A stretch of 64,000 nt of DNA from Capillidium heterosporum (Eukaryota > Entomophthoromycota > Entomophthoromycetes > Entomophthorales > Capillidiaceae). The stretch lies in assembly GCA_016630905.1 (NCBI GenBank), contig WBMQ01000003.1:558001-622000 (forward strand). Direction: 5' to 3'. A program made the translations under genes and the position numbers. This document shows positions 33,838 to 45,084 of this stretch, in pieces (the stretch's first letter is position 1; every line of letters starts with the position of its first letter). The notes beneath the pieces are model-generated. The model saw nothing but the letters and a program-made list of their open reading frames with translations. It was not told the DNA's origin and did not search any database.

Positions 33838-34940
33838 ATTGGGCTGTTTAAATTTTCAAATGGAAACGTCTACTTTTATATAGGTTTTGATGATTGAGTT
33901 AGGGTGTTCTTATTGGAACTACGCTATTTCTTTATTTTATAAGCTGTTCCGAACTGGACATTCCTAATATATTGCCTACATACGGCCTATATTTCAAGTA
34001 GAGATTGGAAATTTGGGATGAACAAGTTGTTTTTCCTTGGTGCTTGACTTTATTGAACACTGCTTTTGGTATTTCTCATTGAAAGGCTACCTGAAAACTA
34101 ATAAATTGGATGGCTGTTTGTGTTCTCTTTTGGATAATTAATTTCGTTATACAAAAAATTTCCATTAAAGAACGATATATAGTTATTAATAAATCATACA
34201 ATAATGCAAGTTTTAGCGACCTATTACAAAATAGATTTGATATGGTTTGTAATTTAATTTTCACTCTACATATATGAAAAAATAGGTATAGCATTTCTGC
34301 TTGAAAAATACCTTGAGTTCATAGAATTGATTGGAGCAATATATTAACCATTTGATGATGCCTTGGATTAATTATATCGCTTAATCGTATAGTGTAAATA
34401 GTTATCAAATAATCAACATAAAAAACTCAAGCCTTTTCCGATGAAAATTGCTTTTGAACTACAGGACCGTAGTATATAGGAAATCTTTTAAGCTTGATAA
34501 AACATAGCATTATATCTATAAAATATATCTATCAATTTCATTTCACTGAGAAGCAGTCGTCGATGTAAGCTGAATAAAAGTACTAGATACTTGTCAGTAA
34601 ACACGATACTGGCTCTTCCCAGACAACAAAGAGTACCATATGTTCTCATAGACAATCGGTTTAAGAACTTTGAAAAAACCCTTAACCTACAGAAATAGCA
34701 TTATAGTTCTCTTACTAATAATATAAGTATGATTAAAGGTTCTAGAAGTGTAGTATCAACGTGCAGGTAGTAAATTGCTTACTTGGCTTATCTCTTAAAT
34801 ATAGTATGCTTTAAAATATTGGCAAAGCTATGATGAGTAGAGCGTAGTATATTAAAAATAAATGTATTATATATAGTATTTTGCATAAATGTAAAATTAT
34901 GTTTTATTAAATAAATGTAACAAGATTTAAAGCTCTATGC
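33838..34940. other. intergenic, downstream flank partly duplicated
   Basis: The segment about 34620-34920 resembles about 35770-36005, showing that the tandem duplication of copies A and B extends beyond the genes. Confidence 0.5.
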
Positions 34941-35386
34941 TTAGTGACGCTTGCCCTCTTTAACTTTGTTACCACACTCGATAGTGTAAATCTTCTTCTG
35001 GTCCAAGGACTGGATCATAGTTTCCTTAACCTTAGAAGCTTCGATAGCCTCTCCACTCGAGCAACCGGTCTGAACGTATAAACCAGCAAAAGCCTTGTAA
35101 CCCTTCTTGAGATAGATACGGGACCAGTCCTTGCCTTCGACCTTCTTGGGCTTGTAGTATTTGATCTTGGCCTCAGCCTCTGGCCGACTTGACTTTGTTC
35201 TTGGGCTTGAGGATAGAAGCCATCCCAGTCCTTAATCTTCTTGGTGAAGAGCTCCTTGTTGTCACCCTTGGCACGGTGGAGCTTACCGGGTTCCAAACCG
35301 AATAGGTTCTTGGCGAAACCGAAGATGGAGAAGGCTTCGGTGGTTGAGACGAGGGCTACCAGAGCTACGGCGAAAGACACTCTCAT
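34941..35386 (-). pseudogene. small Lys-rich secreted protein, copy B (broken)
   Basis: It starts at 35386 with a signal peptide and matches copy A closely through RAKGDNKELFTKK, after which the frame is lost; about two breaks separate it from copy A. The remaining DNA down to 34941 still aligns with copy A at high identity, including the codons for the KEGKRH ending, so the damage is recent or an assembly error. The promoter (TATATAAG at about 35453-35460) is also conserved. Confidence 0.7.
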
Positions 35387-36024
35387 TTTGAGTATTGGGT
35401 TTTGAATGTGATAAAGAAAAGTAGATGCCTCTGTTCGCTTTCCTCGACTCAGCTTATATAGCATTTTTTTGACAATTAATTGAAAAGGAACTCTAATTGC
35501 CCAATTTAAATATGGTTGTTCCATATGGGAGGAAGTGTTTGAAGGCAGATAATTTAAAAGTTCCATTAACATTTAATTGATTTGATTTGATAAGTACTCT
35601 TACAAGAATATAAAATAAATTGCTTTATAAGGAAGGGATGCGGCAGAAAGTTGACTATATTCAAATGTTTCTACCCATACTAAGGATTATTACTTGCAGT
35701 TCTAACTCATAATTGTAGGTGATAATAGTAAATATCTATATTTTGGGCACTATTTCTTTTAGGCAGCAAAAATTCTTGTATATCCTCACATAGACAACTA
35801 GTTTAAGAGCTCTGAAAAAATCTTTAACCTATAAAGATAGCTGTCAAGACTTATAAAGCAGTGAAAACACGCAGTATATCGCTTAACCTATCTCTTAATG
35901 GGACATAGTTTGCTTCAGATATTAATAAAAACTGGAATACAATTAGAATATAGTATATAAAGAATATATAAGAATAGAATTATGTTTTATTAAATAAATG
36001 TAACAAGATTTTGAAACTCTACAC
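35387..36024. other. spacer between copies B and A
   Basis: Holds the promoter of copy B and the 3' flank of copy A. Several segments resemble the corresponding parts of the neighbouring unit. Confidence 0.6.
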
Positions 36025-36468
36025 TTAGTGACGCTTGCCCTCCTTAACTTTGTTACCGCACTCGATAGTGTAAATCTTCTTCTGGTCCAAGGACTGAACC
36101 ATAGTCTCCTTAATCTTAGAAGCTTCGATAGTCTCCTCACTTGAACAGCCGGTTTGGACATATAGACCAGCAAAAGCCTTGTAACCCTTCTTGAGATAGA
36201 TACGGGACCAGTCCTTGCCTTCGACCTTCTTGGGCTTGTAGTATTTGATCTTGGCTTCACCCTTGACCGACTTGACCTTGTTCTTGGGCTTGAGGATGGA
36301 ACCATCCCAATCCTCGATCTTCTTGGTGAAGAGCTCTTTGTTGTCACCCTTGGCACGGTGGAGCTTGCTGGGTTCTATACCAAAGATATTTTTGGCAAAA
36401 CCAAGAATGTCGAAGGCTTGAGTGGTTGAGACAAGGGCTACCAGAGCAACGGCGAAAGATACTTTCAT
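36025..36468 (-). CDS. small Lys-rich secreted protein, copy A
   Basis: A 147-residue single exon. Signal peptide 1-18 (MKVSFAVALVALVSTTQA), then a basic mature protein with LHRAKGDNKELFTKK, KKVEGKDWSRIYLKKGYK and SLDQKKIYTIECGNK. Two conserved Cys. Intact, with a TATATAAG at 36539-36546 about 70 bp upstream. The family is unknown to me. The strong conservation of the central Trp-Ser-Arg-Ile-Tyr segment in all three copies suggests a folded core. The arrangement suggests recent expansion, as seen for secreted effector or defence proteins, but this is inference. Confidence 0.8.
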   Translation of the reverse strand: MKVSFAVALVALVSTTQAFDILGFAKNIFGIEPSKLHRAKGDNKELFTKKIEDWDGSILKPKNKVKSVKGEAKIKYYKPKKVEGKDWSRIYLKKGYKAFAGLYVQTGCSSEETIEASKIKETMVQSLDQKKIYTIECGNKVKEGKRH

Positions 36469-38194
36469 TTTTGGTGGGTATTAGGTTTTAAACGTGGTAA
36501 AGAAAAGTAGATAGCTTGACTAGTTTTCCTGAACTCAGCTTATATAGGTTATTTTTGGCAATTAATTCGAAAGAATTTGGATTGCCCAATTTATATCTGT
36601 TATTCCATATTAAGTATTGACAATTATAATTCTAACTCATAGTCGTAGGTGATTGGAGTAAGTATCCTCATTTTAGAAAATAATATAGTGTTCCATAGAA
36701 ATGCTTGCATTGCCAACGTTCCTTCTTGGCTTTTGCAAAGTTCTTAAATGGCAATTGCTAAAATTCCAATTGAAAATAATAAATTGATCGGTAGGACTGA
36801 TATCAGCGAATTAGACACATGCTACCAAGGAAATTGCTAATTTCTATTGGTATAAGTAAAGCCGAACTTTTTATTCCTAAATTATCAAATTTATTTCCTG
36901 TACGAAAAAAGCTCATTTATGGGCTTAACGAAGCTATATATCAGCTTATATATTTATAGGCTGGGAATATAACTTCAAGTTAACAGCTTGTGTATTGGCC
37001 GCTGATTACACATTACCTATTCCATAGCTGTGTACCTTTGGTTGCTTTTACTTGATAAAGTAAAGTATCCTACCTAAAGTATATGCTTATTTATTGAGTG
37101 GATAAATTTCTCCAAGAAAGCTGCCTTACTTTCATATATAGACGAAGAAAAATCTATAATACTGATTGTTATGACCATATATGTGGTTTACTCTACATCG
37201 ATCTCCACCTCTGTAGGAAACTAAAAAAGCTCAGATCTTTTCATCTTCTAGTGCTGATACTATATGAGAGCTCATTTCATCCCATCTTCCAGTTATTGAG
37301 CAAGTAGTCCACAATCTCTCACGAGATGCTATTAGATCAGTTTATCGATCATATATTGAAATGTATATATATCGTTTTAGTTTAAAAGAGCTATATACTA
37401 TATCATCGCTTCTAAAGTTGCCTCACTTATAGATATTAACATTATTATCATAATCCAAATTCGGTAATGCTTTAATTTGAGATATGCAATAGTATAAATT
37501 TATACATGTAAATCCAATTTCAAAGATAATTCAAGTAATAAATATTAAGTTCAATATATACTTCCACTATACCATGTAAATATAATTGAGGTTAGAAATA
37601 AAGTTTATGGCAGCCAAGGATGAAGTATTCGAAACATTTATATCAGATTGCTTTTGTTATTTTGAAACCTATAAGTCCCTAATATCGATTCTAACTTCAA
37701 AAGTATTCAAGCATTTATATTCTCTCGAAATTTTTTAAACCAAGCATTTGAGTTAGGTATTACTTGGGAAACATCTAGTTCCCATGACATAAAGACATTG
37801 ATTTATGTTAAACTATATTTCTATTAAATACCAAAACTTGCTTTATAAATGTGCCGACTAATGTATGCCATTTCACATCAATTTATCGTGCTAATGATGA
37901 TGAAAATGTGGATTTGGGTTGAGTTTTGCAAGTCTAAACTTCCAACCAATAAAGTCTGGCGATTTTTGGTAATTAGGGAATTTGAAATTTGTATAGATGA
38001 ATCTGAGATAAGAATTTATAGATTTTAGATCGTGTTCCATTTCATCTATCCCAAAAGTTATAGGTAACTTTTATATCAGTTGAACACTTACAACAATCGA
38101 CACTTCCATCTAATCTATTAAATTTTTAAACGTACATACGCATCTAAATTGACATTTTTTAAAGTTTAGAATTTAGTCAAGACAAATTCGAAAG
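36469..38194. other. intergenic with a short F-box-like frame
   Basis: AT-rich. A 43-codon frame with an ATG at 37607 (to 37738) reads like the start of an F-box protein (FETFISDC...SLISILTSKVFKHLYS) but has no continuation; possibly a remnant. A frame at 37098-37307 lacks an ATG and was not accepted. Confidence 0.35.
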
Positions 38195-38774
38195 ATGGGT
38201 TCCATTTTCAACATGATAAAGCAATGGGTTTCAGTAGTAAGTTTTTTAAACAATTTCATTTTCAATTTAAAATATGTGAGGGTTCTAATGTTAACTTTCT
38301 ATTTTTTAAATATAGAACCCCACCTTGAAGGAATCCAGTTTCAAAGTTGGTCAGTTCCGTCTACCCCCAGGGTAAAAATTTAATAATGCAACAAAATTTT
38401 AATATATCCATAGTTCGTTCAAACAGCAGTACGAAGAACCCAAGGGTTCTGCCGACAAGTTGAGTAAGAACTACTACTACGATCGTGATGTAAGACGCAA
38501 CTACCCCAAAACTGCCGTCTACTCGCAAGCTGATGTTGCCAACTTGTTAGCTCCCCCTTCCGCTCCAACTTTAGAAGGAGAAGCTAATGTAGAAGCTGGT
38601 GCCCAGTTAGCAACCAAATCTTTACCGGAAACTTTAGCCCAGCTAAAGGTTGTCGACTTGGCTGGAGATAGGTTCCTGCCTCCACTGCCACGCCAACGTT
38701 ACAAGTACCAGATGTCGGAGGAGACTTATGAGCAGGTACCTGGTCGTTACTGGCCTACCTACCTGGTCAAATAA
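38195..38774 (+). CDS. complex I accessory subunit NDUFA7 (B14.5a)
   Basis: Three exons (38195-38236, 38316-38371, 38414-38774) give 152 residues; introns of 79 and 42 nt. The hallmarks of B14.5a are present: an N-terminal helix (FNMIKQWVSV), then RLPPGS, and the core KLSKNYYYDRDVRRNYP, matching the family's KLSNNYYxxRDxRR. A C-terminal RYKYQM...PGRYWPTYLVK extension is fungal. It is part of the mitochondrial inner-membrane NADH:ubiquinone oxidoreductase, matrix side. Its presence shows the organism keeps complex I. Confidence 0.88.
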
Positions 38775-39272
38775 ATCAAGGTACCTTTCTTTTTAGCTGA
38801 GTAGTAAGTTTTCTAGTTGTTTATACTAGAGCTTTGAAGTAATGTAAATTTCATTTTATTATACTGGAATTTTGTGTTATGTGTAGTACGTATATAGCAT
38901 TTGTTTGTTATGATCGATGGCAAAGTATCTAATTTTAGTCAATCTTCACTTTGAATTTTGGATCAACTTTGTTATATAAGCTTATATTCTTATACGTCCT
39001 ATATTTAATAGATCAAGCTTACTTTCTATTTTTACCCAGCATAAACACCATTTCTTGTTTAATGATATCCTTTATGAAGTTTTTGAAGTATTAAAGTTTA
39101 GCTTTGGTTTATTCCATTACTCATAATACATTGAAAATGTATACTATCCACTCGTCGATTAATATCGGTTTTAAATTATTTCAATAGCCAAAAGTATACG
39201 TTTCATTTATGTAAACAAACTATAATAGTATATGTAAAGCTACATATAATAAAAATCCAAAATTTTATTGTA
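38775..39272. other. intergenic, nothing recognised
   Basis: Convergent 3' flanks, AT-rich. Confidence 0.5.
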
Positions 39273-40979
39273 TCAAATATCCTTATCCTGTTTCAATTTA
39301 AAGTATTGATAGTTTCTGGCTTTGTAGTAAATGGTATTGGTCAAGAATCGTAATCCAAATACGATACCAATCAAACTTACCAACACAACTAGATACACAT
39401 CCAACAGATTCCTCTCCACAAATGATAGGTCTAACTCTGGGGATAAAAAGTGCTGGTTTTTGCAGTGGATATTGTCCTTAGTTTCAGTGAAATTGTAACT
39501 ATCACAGAGTCGAATCACTTGAATATAGTTTACTAATCGATTAGTAAGTACCTGGTTTGACTGTGGACTATTGTCGATGATCAAATTTAGTCGATCCAAG
39601 TTCAACTTTACCAATTTGGTGTTGTCCTCGATGAGCTGTAAAGCTTTCTTCTTTAAAGTGTCGAAGTTTAAAGTAAATTTATCCAAGTTTATAGCTATGT
39701 TGCTAGCTTCCATCAACCTGGAGTTTTTGAATTGATCGCCGTAAGATGGTAGACATAGAACTGGGGTCTTTGCTACTATGGTTTCAAAGCTGGATTGTAG
39801 GCCACAGTGCGATAAGAATACCTTTACGTTGTTATGCCTCAAAATCGATTGTTGGGGTGCCCAGTTCAAAATTAGCAATTTATCCTTATACTCCTCTAGG
39901 AAACCTTTGGTATCAATCGCCTGAGAATATACTTTGAATGTGGCTGGGAACTGAGAGCTAGAAGTTCGACCTAAGCCCCAAACTATACCATCTACTACTT
40001 TGTCATCCAACAGTTGTTTAAAGCTTCCAAACAGTAGGTTTAACTCCCAGCCTTTCAAGTTAATTCGTGAACCAAAGGCAACGTACATGACCTTGTTATT
40101 GATGCTAAAAAAGCTTGTAAGTTCCTCACTAAGTGTATCTATGCTCTTGCTAACTACAGGGCCTACGAACCAAAGGTTTTTAGGGTAGTCGATAGGTAGT
40201 TCAAACCCGACGAAAGTGTTTGCTAAAATGAGGTGCCTATCAAAATCCCCTAAGATCTTGTAGTTCCTTGGTAAACCAAACCCATCCCTAATCACGTTGA
40301 TCTTATCGATAACCTCCTTATAATAAAAGGCATCCTTTATGGGCCTTACAATAAAGCTGTTGATCTTTTCAAACACATTTAGGCCTTTTACAGTCAAGGG
40401 TTGATACTCCAGTCCTTTAGTTAGATAAGGTTTCGTCGTTATATCGAAAACACTCGTAGATTGTAAGCCTAAAACTAGGGGTAGATTGTACTTGTTGGCC
40501 AGGTCCTTGCAGTAGATTCCAAAAAAGTCACAGATAATTAAATCAAACTTACGTTCCAAAGTAAGAGCTTCTAGTTTAGGGTATAGTTGGGTGTAGTAGT
40601 CGGGTAACAGAACACCAAAAGCTTTGGACATAAAGTAACTAGGATCTGTTTTCACTGTCTGGGTAGTTGCCTCGAAGATTCCTTTCATACCAGAAGGTGA
40701 AATGGCTACGTTTGAACCCATACTTATAAAGGTTATGTTGGGGTATTTCTTCAAGTAACTTAAGTTGTCGTCAGTGGATGCGTAGTAGATTTTGTGGTTG
40801 AAGTTTTGGGTTAGAGGCTCCAACAAATTGAATAGGTAATCGACGTGGGAGTTCCCACCAGCCGCCATATGAATTAGTATGGATATGGGTTTTTCATTCT
40901 GGGCTACTCCAGCTTCCTTTGAAATTGTCAAGTTTAACAGTAGGGTTGCTATCAAAAGTAATAGTCGAACTAGCTTCAT
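39273..40979 (-). CDS. membrane-anchored UDP-glycosyltransferase (GT1 family)
   Basis: A single exon of 568 residues. Signal peptide about 1-20. The N-terminal half has HMAAGGNSHVDYLFNLLEPL, the acceptor-domain start. The C-terminal Rossmann half holds VAFGSR and the UGT signature WAPQQSILRHNNVKVFLSHCG...SSFET, ending in P-x-Y-G-DQ, which binds the UDP-sugar. A transmembrane helix near 520-545 (VYLVVLVSLIGIVFGLRFL) is followed by a short basic tail, so the enzyme sits in the ER with its catalytic part in the lumen, as animal-type UGTs do. Sugar donor and acceptor (sterol, lipid or toxin) cannot be told. Confidence 0.92.
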   Translation of the reverse strand: MKLVRLLLLIATLLLNLTISKEAGVAQNEKPISILIHMAAGGNSHVDYLFNLLEPLTQNFNHKIYYASTDDNLSYLKKYPNITFISMGSNVAISPSGMKGIFEATTQTVKTDPSYFMSKAFGVLLPDYYTQLYPKLEALTLERKFDLIICDFFGIYCKDLANKYNLPLVLGLQSTSVFDITTKPYLTKGLEYQPLTVKGLNVFEKINSFIVRPIKDAFYYKEVIDKINVIRDGFGLPRNYKILGDFDRHLILANTFVGFELPIDYPKNLWFVGPVVSKSIDTLSEELTSFFSINNKVMYVAFGSRINLKGWELNLLFGSFKQLLDDKVVDGIVWGLGRTSSSQFPATFKVYSQAIDTKGFLEEYKDKLLILNWAPQQSILRHNNVKVFLSHCGLQSSFETIVAKTPVLCLPSYGDQFKNSRLMEASNIAINLDKFTLNFDTLKKKALQLIEDNTKLVKLNLDRLNLIIDNSPQSNQVLTNRLVNYIQVIRLCDSYNFTETKDNIHCKNQHFLSPELDLSFVERNLLDVYLVVLVSLIGIVFGLRFLTNTIYYKARNYQYFKLKQDKDI

Positions 40980-41815
40980 CGGGTCTTACTCTCTTTCACT
41001 GCTTCTTGTAACGAAAGTGAGGTAGGTTCCATAGGAGAATTTTTTAATTTTAATTAAACAGAATCTATCGGTTTTCCATCTTTCCTTTTGAAGAGTCCCG
41101 AAAAAGGGAAAATTGAATGTAAGGAAAAGCGTAAAGGTTGTAAATATTAGATATAAGAAATCTAACTAGATATTTTAATGAAATGATGCTTTTCTGAAGG
41201 ATATCTACTTTCATTCAGCTTTGATGTTGTATAAAGAAGATTAACTATATACAGTTATCTCGATGGGATCAAGGTTAAAGGAAAATGAGTTCTTCCAAAG
41301 ACTCCATAGCTTCAACCTGAGCTTTAGTGAACAGTGCAAATGTAAACTAAGACTTTATTCCGATAAATGTTCTGGTAAGGAGAAGAAAGCTTAATCTTTG
41401 CACAAAAAGCATATTTCGTTATATGCTCAAGAATGTATAGTCTTTAAAATCAAATTTTCACAAGTACATTGATGTACTATGTTACTTTTTATGGTGGCAG
41501 AAAATATATAGAAGGGAATGATTATCTTATTCACATGTAGAGGCTATCGTAACAAAAACTTGGAAACTTACGGATCGGACCGTTTCTAAATTACGATAAC
41601 CAAACAAAGTCTATCAGATTACAAATAAGCCTATACCATTTGCTGCTTTATTTAACCTAAAAGGTTCAGATTCCGATTTACGTCAAAGTTTGAAACTAGG
41701 TCAGAGAAAAGGGAGTAGAGTTAGAAGCAGCATAAATATAGAGTAGGCGAGTTTGACTGTCGAAACATTTGGTTTTTAGAGTAATTATATATTAGAGTTA
41801 GTCGCTTGTATCGAT
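40980..41815. other. intergenic between divergent genes
   Basis: Promoters of the glycosyltransferase (minus) and the ADCK2-like gene (plus). No further feature. Confidence 0.5.
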
Positions 41816-43932
41816 ATGCTCAGGTCGTTCGTAAGGCATCATCTGTTCAACTTCAGACATGGTAGTAAGGGGTTTATTTCAAATGTCCATCCCATTATAA
41901 GAGGCACCAGCTTCAAGATAAATTTCAACAGTAAGGCAAACATAACAAGGACAATATCCTTAAAACACTACTTTATGCAAAACGGTTTTCGTTTCAACCT
42001 ATTTAAGGCAACAGTATTACGAGGAGGAAGCAAATTTACTAACTTAGGTAGTAAGTTGCTACTGTCATCTTTATTACTCTACCAAGGTGGTGCTCAAGAT
42101 ACGGAAGTCGAAAGTAAGGTTGAGCTGACGTCGACAATAATAGCAAAAGGTTCATTTTTAAATTGGTTAAACCGGTATCTGATCGAACCCACCTTGCTAT
42201 TCTTGCGATTCAGCTACCTGCTGTTCAACTTTTTACCGGTCTTACTGCTAGTCCCATTATGTTTCTTAGGTCGACGCATTAAAGATAAGGATAACGAACC
42301 CAGTGGTCGACTGTACTGGTACGATCTACTAACCCAAAGGTTGGAATTGGGTGGGGCAACCTTCATAAAGGTATTTTATTCTTTGATATTTCAAGTATAG
42401 GATTTTAAATTTATTGTTTAAAATAGCTGGCCCAGTGGGCGGCCAGTCGTAGGGATATTTTCCCCATCGAACTGTGTCACCGGTTGTCTGCACTACACGC
42501 TTCCGTTAAACCTCATAGTCTTCAACAGACTCAACAGATAATCAAAGAAGCTTACGGAATGGACATCGAAGATCTGTTCGAAAGTTTTGAGACCGAGCCG
42601 ATGGGAGTGGGCGCCATAGCTCAAGTCTACCGTGCCAAGTTGAAACCAGAGTCGCAACCTAAACTCTTACACAACGGCATGGACTCTGAATTGGCAGTGC
42701 AGGAGCGAAACCAAGAGCGTCCCAACCCTGAGTATGTTGCCGTCAAAGTCCTGCACCCTTATGTAGAGGTGGTCATCGAACGGGATCTAAAAATTATGGC
42801 GCTTGTGGCCGACATTTTAACTTTGATTCCAACTTTTGAATGGTTGTCGTTACCTGAAGAAGTTTCAACCTTCGCTTCGATGATGCGATCCCAAGTCGAA
42901 CTCCGCAACGAAGCTGAGAACTTGTTGAAGTTCCGGCACAACTTCTCCAAGGCGTACACCGTCAAGTTCCCACGACCTCTGGTCAACTGGACCACCAAAA
43001 AGGTAATTGTAGAGCGGTATGAGTTTGGTATTCCGTTGAAGTACTTTTTACAGGCACCGAATGGGACTGAATACGATTTAGCGTTGTCAGCCATTGGGCT
43101 GGACGCCTTTCTCCACATGTTAATCTTTGACAATTTCATTCACGCCGATTTACATCCTGGAAACATCATGGTCAAGTTCTACAAGCCAACAGTAGCTTCC
43201 TTATTCTCACGGGTCATGGCTTTAGTCACTGGGGATGCAATTGATGACGAGAGTGAGAATATAGGGCGTCATTTACTTCTCAAAAGAGGAACCGGAGATG
43301 ACCTTCAAACTGAAATCAAGGACCTGTACGACCGGGGGTACTACCCTCAGCTCGTGTTCCTGGATGCTGGGTTGGTGACAACTTTGGACGAACACAACCG
43401 CTTAAACTTTATCGATCTGTTTAGGGCTGTAGCCGAATTCGATGGTTATAAGGCTGGAGAGCTGATGGTAGAGCGTTGTAAAAGTCCCGAGAAGGTGGTA
43501 GGCGGTGACATCTTTGCTTTAAAGATGCAACACCTCGTCCTGGAGATCAAAGCACAAACCTTCCAGTTGGGTAACGTAAGTATCAGTGACGTCTTAGCAA
43601 AAGTAATGGCCATGGTACGTCAGCACCGCGTCAAGTTGGAAGGAGATTTCGTCAACGTTGTTATAAGTATCTTAATCTTAGAAGGTATCGGCCGAAGCCT
43701 CAACCCTGACATTGATTTATTTCAAATGGCCCTGCCAATTTTGAGAGACCTCAGTTATAAAGATCGGGGTGCCATCAAGGACTTGATCGGTATGCCGGGA
43801 GGTGCTTCTTGGTTTTTGAAACTATGGGTCTCTTTGGAGGCACGGCAGTGGGTAGCTGGTATGGCTAACGTCACCGACAGTGTCGAGAAGACGCTGTTCG
43901 GACCGCTGTACCTAACTTTGGATGACTTGTAA
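41816..43932 (+). CDS. mitochondrial ABC1/UbiB-family kinase-like protein (ADCK2/Cqd1 type)
   Basis: Two exons (41816-42370, 42427-43932; 56-nt intron) give 686 residues. The N-terminus is Arg/Ser/His-rich without acidic residues (a mitochondrial presequence). A transmembrane stretch lies near 125-150 (FLRFSYLLFNFLPVLLLVPL). The spliced GATFIKLAQWAASRRDIFP is the family's KxGQ-like region in its ADCK2 form. Then come MGVGAIAQVYRAKL (Ala-rich nucleotide loop), VAVKVLHP (Lys), HADLHPGNIMV (catalytic-like loop) and FLDAGLVTTLD (DFG-equivalent DAG). ADCK2 and yeast Cqd1 act in coenzyme Q distribution and lipid homeostasis at the inner membrane. Subfamily call rests on the GVGAIAQVYRA loop and the RRDIFP motif. 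Confidence 0.9.
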
Positions 43933-43972
43933 TAAACTTTTAAGCCATATTGAAAACGAACAGTTGAAGTTT

Positions 43973-44928
43973 TTATTGAGTGTAGAAGTAACCTTGCAGC
44001 TCACTAAAATCCACAACATCTAACCAGATAGCTGTGACCAATGCTACTGATAAGAAAAGTAAAGGCTGACCAACGTCATAGAGTAAGAACTTGACAATGT
44101 GGTTGGGGGTACGGGCACGTATCAGGCTTGTCAAAAGTAGGTCGTCCTCTGAATTCAATTCGTACCCCTTTTCTAAAACCTTTATGGCCGACTCGAAATC
44201 GTTCAAGCCCATCAAAGCTTGTCCTATAGCCATTATTATTATTGATAAAAACGTAGAAAAATAAGCTTACCTTGTCTGTAATACCCCTTAAACCAACCTT
44301 CATCAATACGTATGCATTCATTGGCGTGATACAGGGCCGTATTGTAATCCTTCAATATCCAGCAGTTCAAGCTCAAGTTGCTGTGTAAAACTTTGTCATC
44401 CTCATTGTAACCTAAAACCTCCATAAAGTTTTTCAGGCTTTCTTCGTAATTGTGCAAGCTGAAGTTTTTCTTGGCAATCTGTAGTAGCTTGTCGATCTTT
44501 TTCTGAGTATCTTTGTCCAAACTACTACTATTGGCTTCCCGTTTAGCCTTATTCTTGTTCTCAATTTCAGCACGCTTCTTCAAAACATCAGAAGCTAGTT
44601 CGACTTTATCTAAAGCTTTGTAACAGTTGTTTAACAGCGCGTAAGCGACCGAATGTAAAGTGGTGGAGCCTTTTACTATCGTCTCCTCAATATTGGTGTC
44701 AGGAAATGTCAACAGCTTCTGGCAGTCTTCGATTGTTGCTTCAAAGTTTTTGAGTTGATGGTTGCAGGTTGCTCGTGATAGAAATGGGAGATATTGTTGG
44801 CCCTTACTACGTCGAATTATCTCATCAAATATTGGGATTGCCAAGTCGGGCTTCTCCTTTTTTATTACCTCGTTGGCTAGTTTCAACAGCTTGGTACCGT
44901 CCAATTTTTCGAGGTCTTTGGCTTGCAT
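43973..44928 (-). CDS. tail-anchored TPR co-chaperone-like protein
   Basis: Two exons (44271-44928, 43973-44223; 47-nt intron) give 302 residues. There is one TPR group at about 15-75 (LANEVIKKEKPDLAIPIFDE...) and another at about 150-250, spanning the splice (GWFKGYYRQGQALMGLNDFESAIKVLEKG). A Lys-rich charged segment separates them. A single hydrophobic helix at about 275-292 (LLFLSVALVTAIWLDVV) near the C-terminus suggests a tail anchor. The pattern is like Hsp70/Hsp90-binding clamp TPRs on organelle membranes. Exact orthologue not identified. The gene is 156 bp from, and divergent to, holocytochrome c synthase. Confidence 0.8.
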
Positions 44929-45084
44929 AGCTTCTTGCGTTATGGAATATTGAAGATTTGTAAAAGTTCTAGAGCTTTTGAAAGTAAGATGATGAATCTT
45001 CGTTTTCTGATCAAATTTTTAGATAATTTCTTGGAAGATCAAGATTTTTTAAACCGAACTCTGAAAACTTAGTTAAAGGACGCG

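Larger units (their letters stand above)
34620..36660. repeat. tandem duplication carrying copies B and A
   Basis: Two units of about 1 kb. Coding regions are offset by 1,084 bp. Upstream similarity runs to TCTAACTCAT at 35701 and 36631, and downstream similarity to the AACCTA-containing stretches near 34690 and 35825. The offset shrinks to 930 bp at the upstream end, so one unit has gained or lost about 150 bp. Confidence 0.75.

Noticed and set aside
35943-36356. Arg/Ser-rich alternative frame across small secreted copy A
   Set aside because: Shadow frame of an intact secreted gene; also present in copy B for the same reason.
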